A DNA stretch of 64,000 bases from Planctomycetota bacterium. GTDB taxonomy: Bacteria; Planctomycetota; UBA1135. Each line of letters starts with the position of its first letter. Within the stretch, counting starts at the first letter, position 1. The translations under genes were made by a program, and so were the position numbers. Location: assembly GCA_008501825.1 (NCBI GenBank), contig QQUA01000001.1, positions 1 to 64,000 of the forward strand, written 5' to 3'. Below are positions 62,787 through 64,000 of the stretch, piece after piece. Below the pieces are notes generated by a model. The model had not been told where the DNA came from. It worked only from the letters and a program-made list of their open reading frames with translations, and ran no database searches.

Positions 62787-64000
62787 GTGAAGGCCGAGCT
62801 TCCTGCCCACTTAAGAAACATCCACCAGCTCCTGCAAAACCTGGAGGAAGAGGCTCGAGGACCGGCCTGCCTGCGGGCCATGCAGCGATTGGAGCGGGAC
62901 CTTCTGCCCCGCACCGCCGGCGACTCGCCTTATTTGATCTTGGGCATCGTCGGGCCGAACAACGCCGGCAAATCGGCCCTGTTCAATTCCCTGATCGGCG
63001 CCGAGATCAGCCCATCCTTGCCCACCGGCGGAGCTACCCGGCGCTTGGTGGGAGCGGCTCACCCGCAATTGTTGAGTCTGCTGGAGAGGGAGCCGACCCT
63101 GCAACGCTTTCCCATGAGCCGGGAAAGCGCTGCCAGCCCGACCGAAGAAATTCATCGCGGGGAAGATCCGGCTTGTTTGCAAGTTCAGCAAGCCTCCGAC
63201 TTCCCGCAAAAGCTGCTTCTCATCGACACGCCGGACTTCGATTCCATCCATCAGGCCAACCGCATGGCCAGCGAATCGCTGCTGGCGGTGGCTGATCTGG
63301 CGGTGGCGGTGGTGACTCGCCACACCTATCAAAACGCCGAAGTGGTGAATTTTCTGGAAGCCTGGTTGGCTCACGGCCGGCCATGGATGTTGGTCTACAA
63401 CGAGGCGGCCGAGGAAAGCATCGCCCGGGAACATGCCCAGAAGTTGGCCGAAGATGTGGCCACCCCGCCGGCGGCAGTGTTTTGGGCGCCCCACGATTTG
63501 GCGGTCCAGTCGGGCCAAAAACCGCTGAACCCCCACTTCCTGCCCATGGATATGTGGGCCGGCACCTCGGTCCTCAGCCTCGGCGAGGCCGAGTGGACGG
63601 TGGCTGACTCCGGCAATTACGGCCTACGCCAAGTTCTTTTCGATCTGGACGAGGTCGCCCGGGTGAAAGCCAAGGCGCTGCAAGCTTCCCTGGCCCAGTT
63701 GCAAGACGACCTCCACGAAGTCGCCGAAGGCCTGAGTCAACGAGCCGGTCGAGCTCGGGCTTTGCTGGAAGTCGCCGAGAATCGGGCCGCCGCCAGCGGC
63801 CGGGAGATCGCCGCCGGCGCCATGCCGGGTGGTCCCTTCATCGACGCCTTCCGGGGAGTGCTCGACGCTCGCAGCAACCGCCTCAGCCGCGGCTGGCGCA
63901 AGGGCATGCGTAAGGCCCGGACGGTGGTAGAGAACCTGGCGGCGAAACGGCGGAAACGACAAAGCCTGCGGCAACATTCCCAGCTCCTGGCGGTGGAAAA
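62787..64000 (+). CDS. Dynamin/Era-like GTPase domain protein (3' end outside window)
   Basis: An open frame runs from GTG at 62787 to the window end (404 codons). The P-loop is GPNNAGKSALFNSLIG near residues 56-71, the switch Thr lies in LPTGGATRRLVGA, and the G3 motif is LLLIDTPDFDS. A degenerate G4 is LVYNEAAEE. The later part is helical and basic (RKGMRKARTVVENLAAKRRKRQ). The pattern fits dynamin-like or Era-like GTPases acting on membranes or ribosomes. The C-terminal domain is not visible, so the exact family stays open. Confidence 0.8.
   Translation, partial: MKAELPAHLRNIHQLLQNLEEEARGPACLRAMQRLERDLLPRTAGDSPYLILGIVGPNNAGKSALFNSLIGAEISPSLPTGGATRRLVGAAHPQLLSLLEREPTLQRFPMSRESAASPTEEIHRGEDPACLQVQQASDFPQKLLLIDTPDFDSIHQANRMASESLLAVADLAVAVVTRHTYQNAEVVNFLEAWLAHGRPWMLVYNEAAEESIAREHAQKLAEDVATPPAAVFWAPHDLAVQSGQKPLNPHFLPMDMWAGTSVLSLGEAEWTVADSGNYGLRQVLFDLDEVARVKAKALQASLAQLQDDLHEVAEGLSQRAGRARALLEVAENRAAASGREIAAGAMPGGPFIDAFRGVLDARSNRLSRGWRKGMRKARTVVENLAAKRRKRQSLRQHSQLLAVE

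Overview
The window is GC-rich, gene-dense bacterial chromosome with no rRNA, CRISPR array, plasmid or phage module. The gene content fits Planctomycetota (inference from content, not a phylogenetic test). It holds three very large membrane Ser/Thr kinases, ECF-like sigma factors physically linked to those kinases, a lipoprotein sulfatase, an FG-GAP propeller protein, DUF3352-like secreted proteins, HEAT/VWA proteins, and secreted proteins that lack classic Proteobacterial features.

Layout. 1-189 is the tail of a probable transposase. 237-2688 is a compact cluster: a MoaD/ThiS-like beta-grasp protein ending in Gly-Gly, a BNR-type propeller and a histone-deacetylase-family hydrolase. 2713-8877 carries a DUF3352-like secreted protein, a GH3 protein, an unknown protein and a HEAT+VWA protein, followed by a strong terminator. 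9192-15492 is housekeeping: priA, a CobW/COG0523 GTPase, rnd and a CehA/McbA-like PHP metallohydrolase. 15608-19183 is a histidine kinase, a response regulator and a TPR/FG-GAP protein. 19195-26202 is the most striking accessory block: a tightly coupled minus-strand operon sigma-kinase-sigma-DUF6940, with a second kinase divergent from it. 26229-31614 has a secreted beta-rich protein and two tandem paralogous subtilisin-type proteases. 31626-33270 is an unknown protein, a NUDIX hydrolase and an acidic zinc-ribbon protein.

33416-36058 has a perfect-consensus sigma-54 promoter in front of a stand-alone receiver protein, then groES-groEL and a clean terminator. 36093-42696 has a PAS histidine kinase with a degenerate receiver, a 1323-residue kinase fused to a formylglycine-generating-enzyme-like domain, and an orphan DPPY-type methyltransferase. 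tRNA-Leu(GAG) follows at 42759-42848 with its own promoter and terminator. 42973-48291 has an alpha/beta hydrolase with an RraB-like tail, an RlaP-type nucleotidyltransferase pseudogene, a DUF3352-like membrane protein and a class I aminotransferase. 48351-53827 has a possible 44-residue small protein, an unknown secreted protein, an HD-domain hydrolase, an RsuA/RluB-type pseudouridine synthase, a SatD-like HTH protein and a coiled-coil membrane protein. 53865-64000 has a multi-GAF hybrid histidine kinase, a sulfatase/PhoD-like operon, an unknown anchored protein, bacteriohemerythrin and the start of a dynamin/Era-like GTPase that runs off the end.

The recurrent theme is signalling: three Ser/Thr kinases, three histidine kinases, two response regulators, two kinase-linked sigma factors and one sigma-54 promoter. 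Several proteins look catalytically altered: a non-RD kinase, a receiver without its phospho-acceptor, and a GH3 protein with Asn replacing the loop His. All family assignments come from reading motifs by eye; no database search was run.
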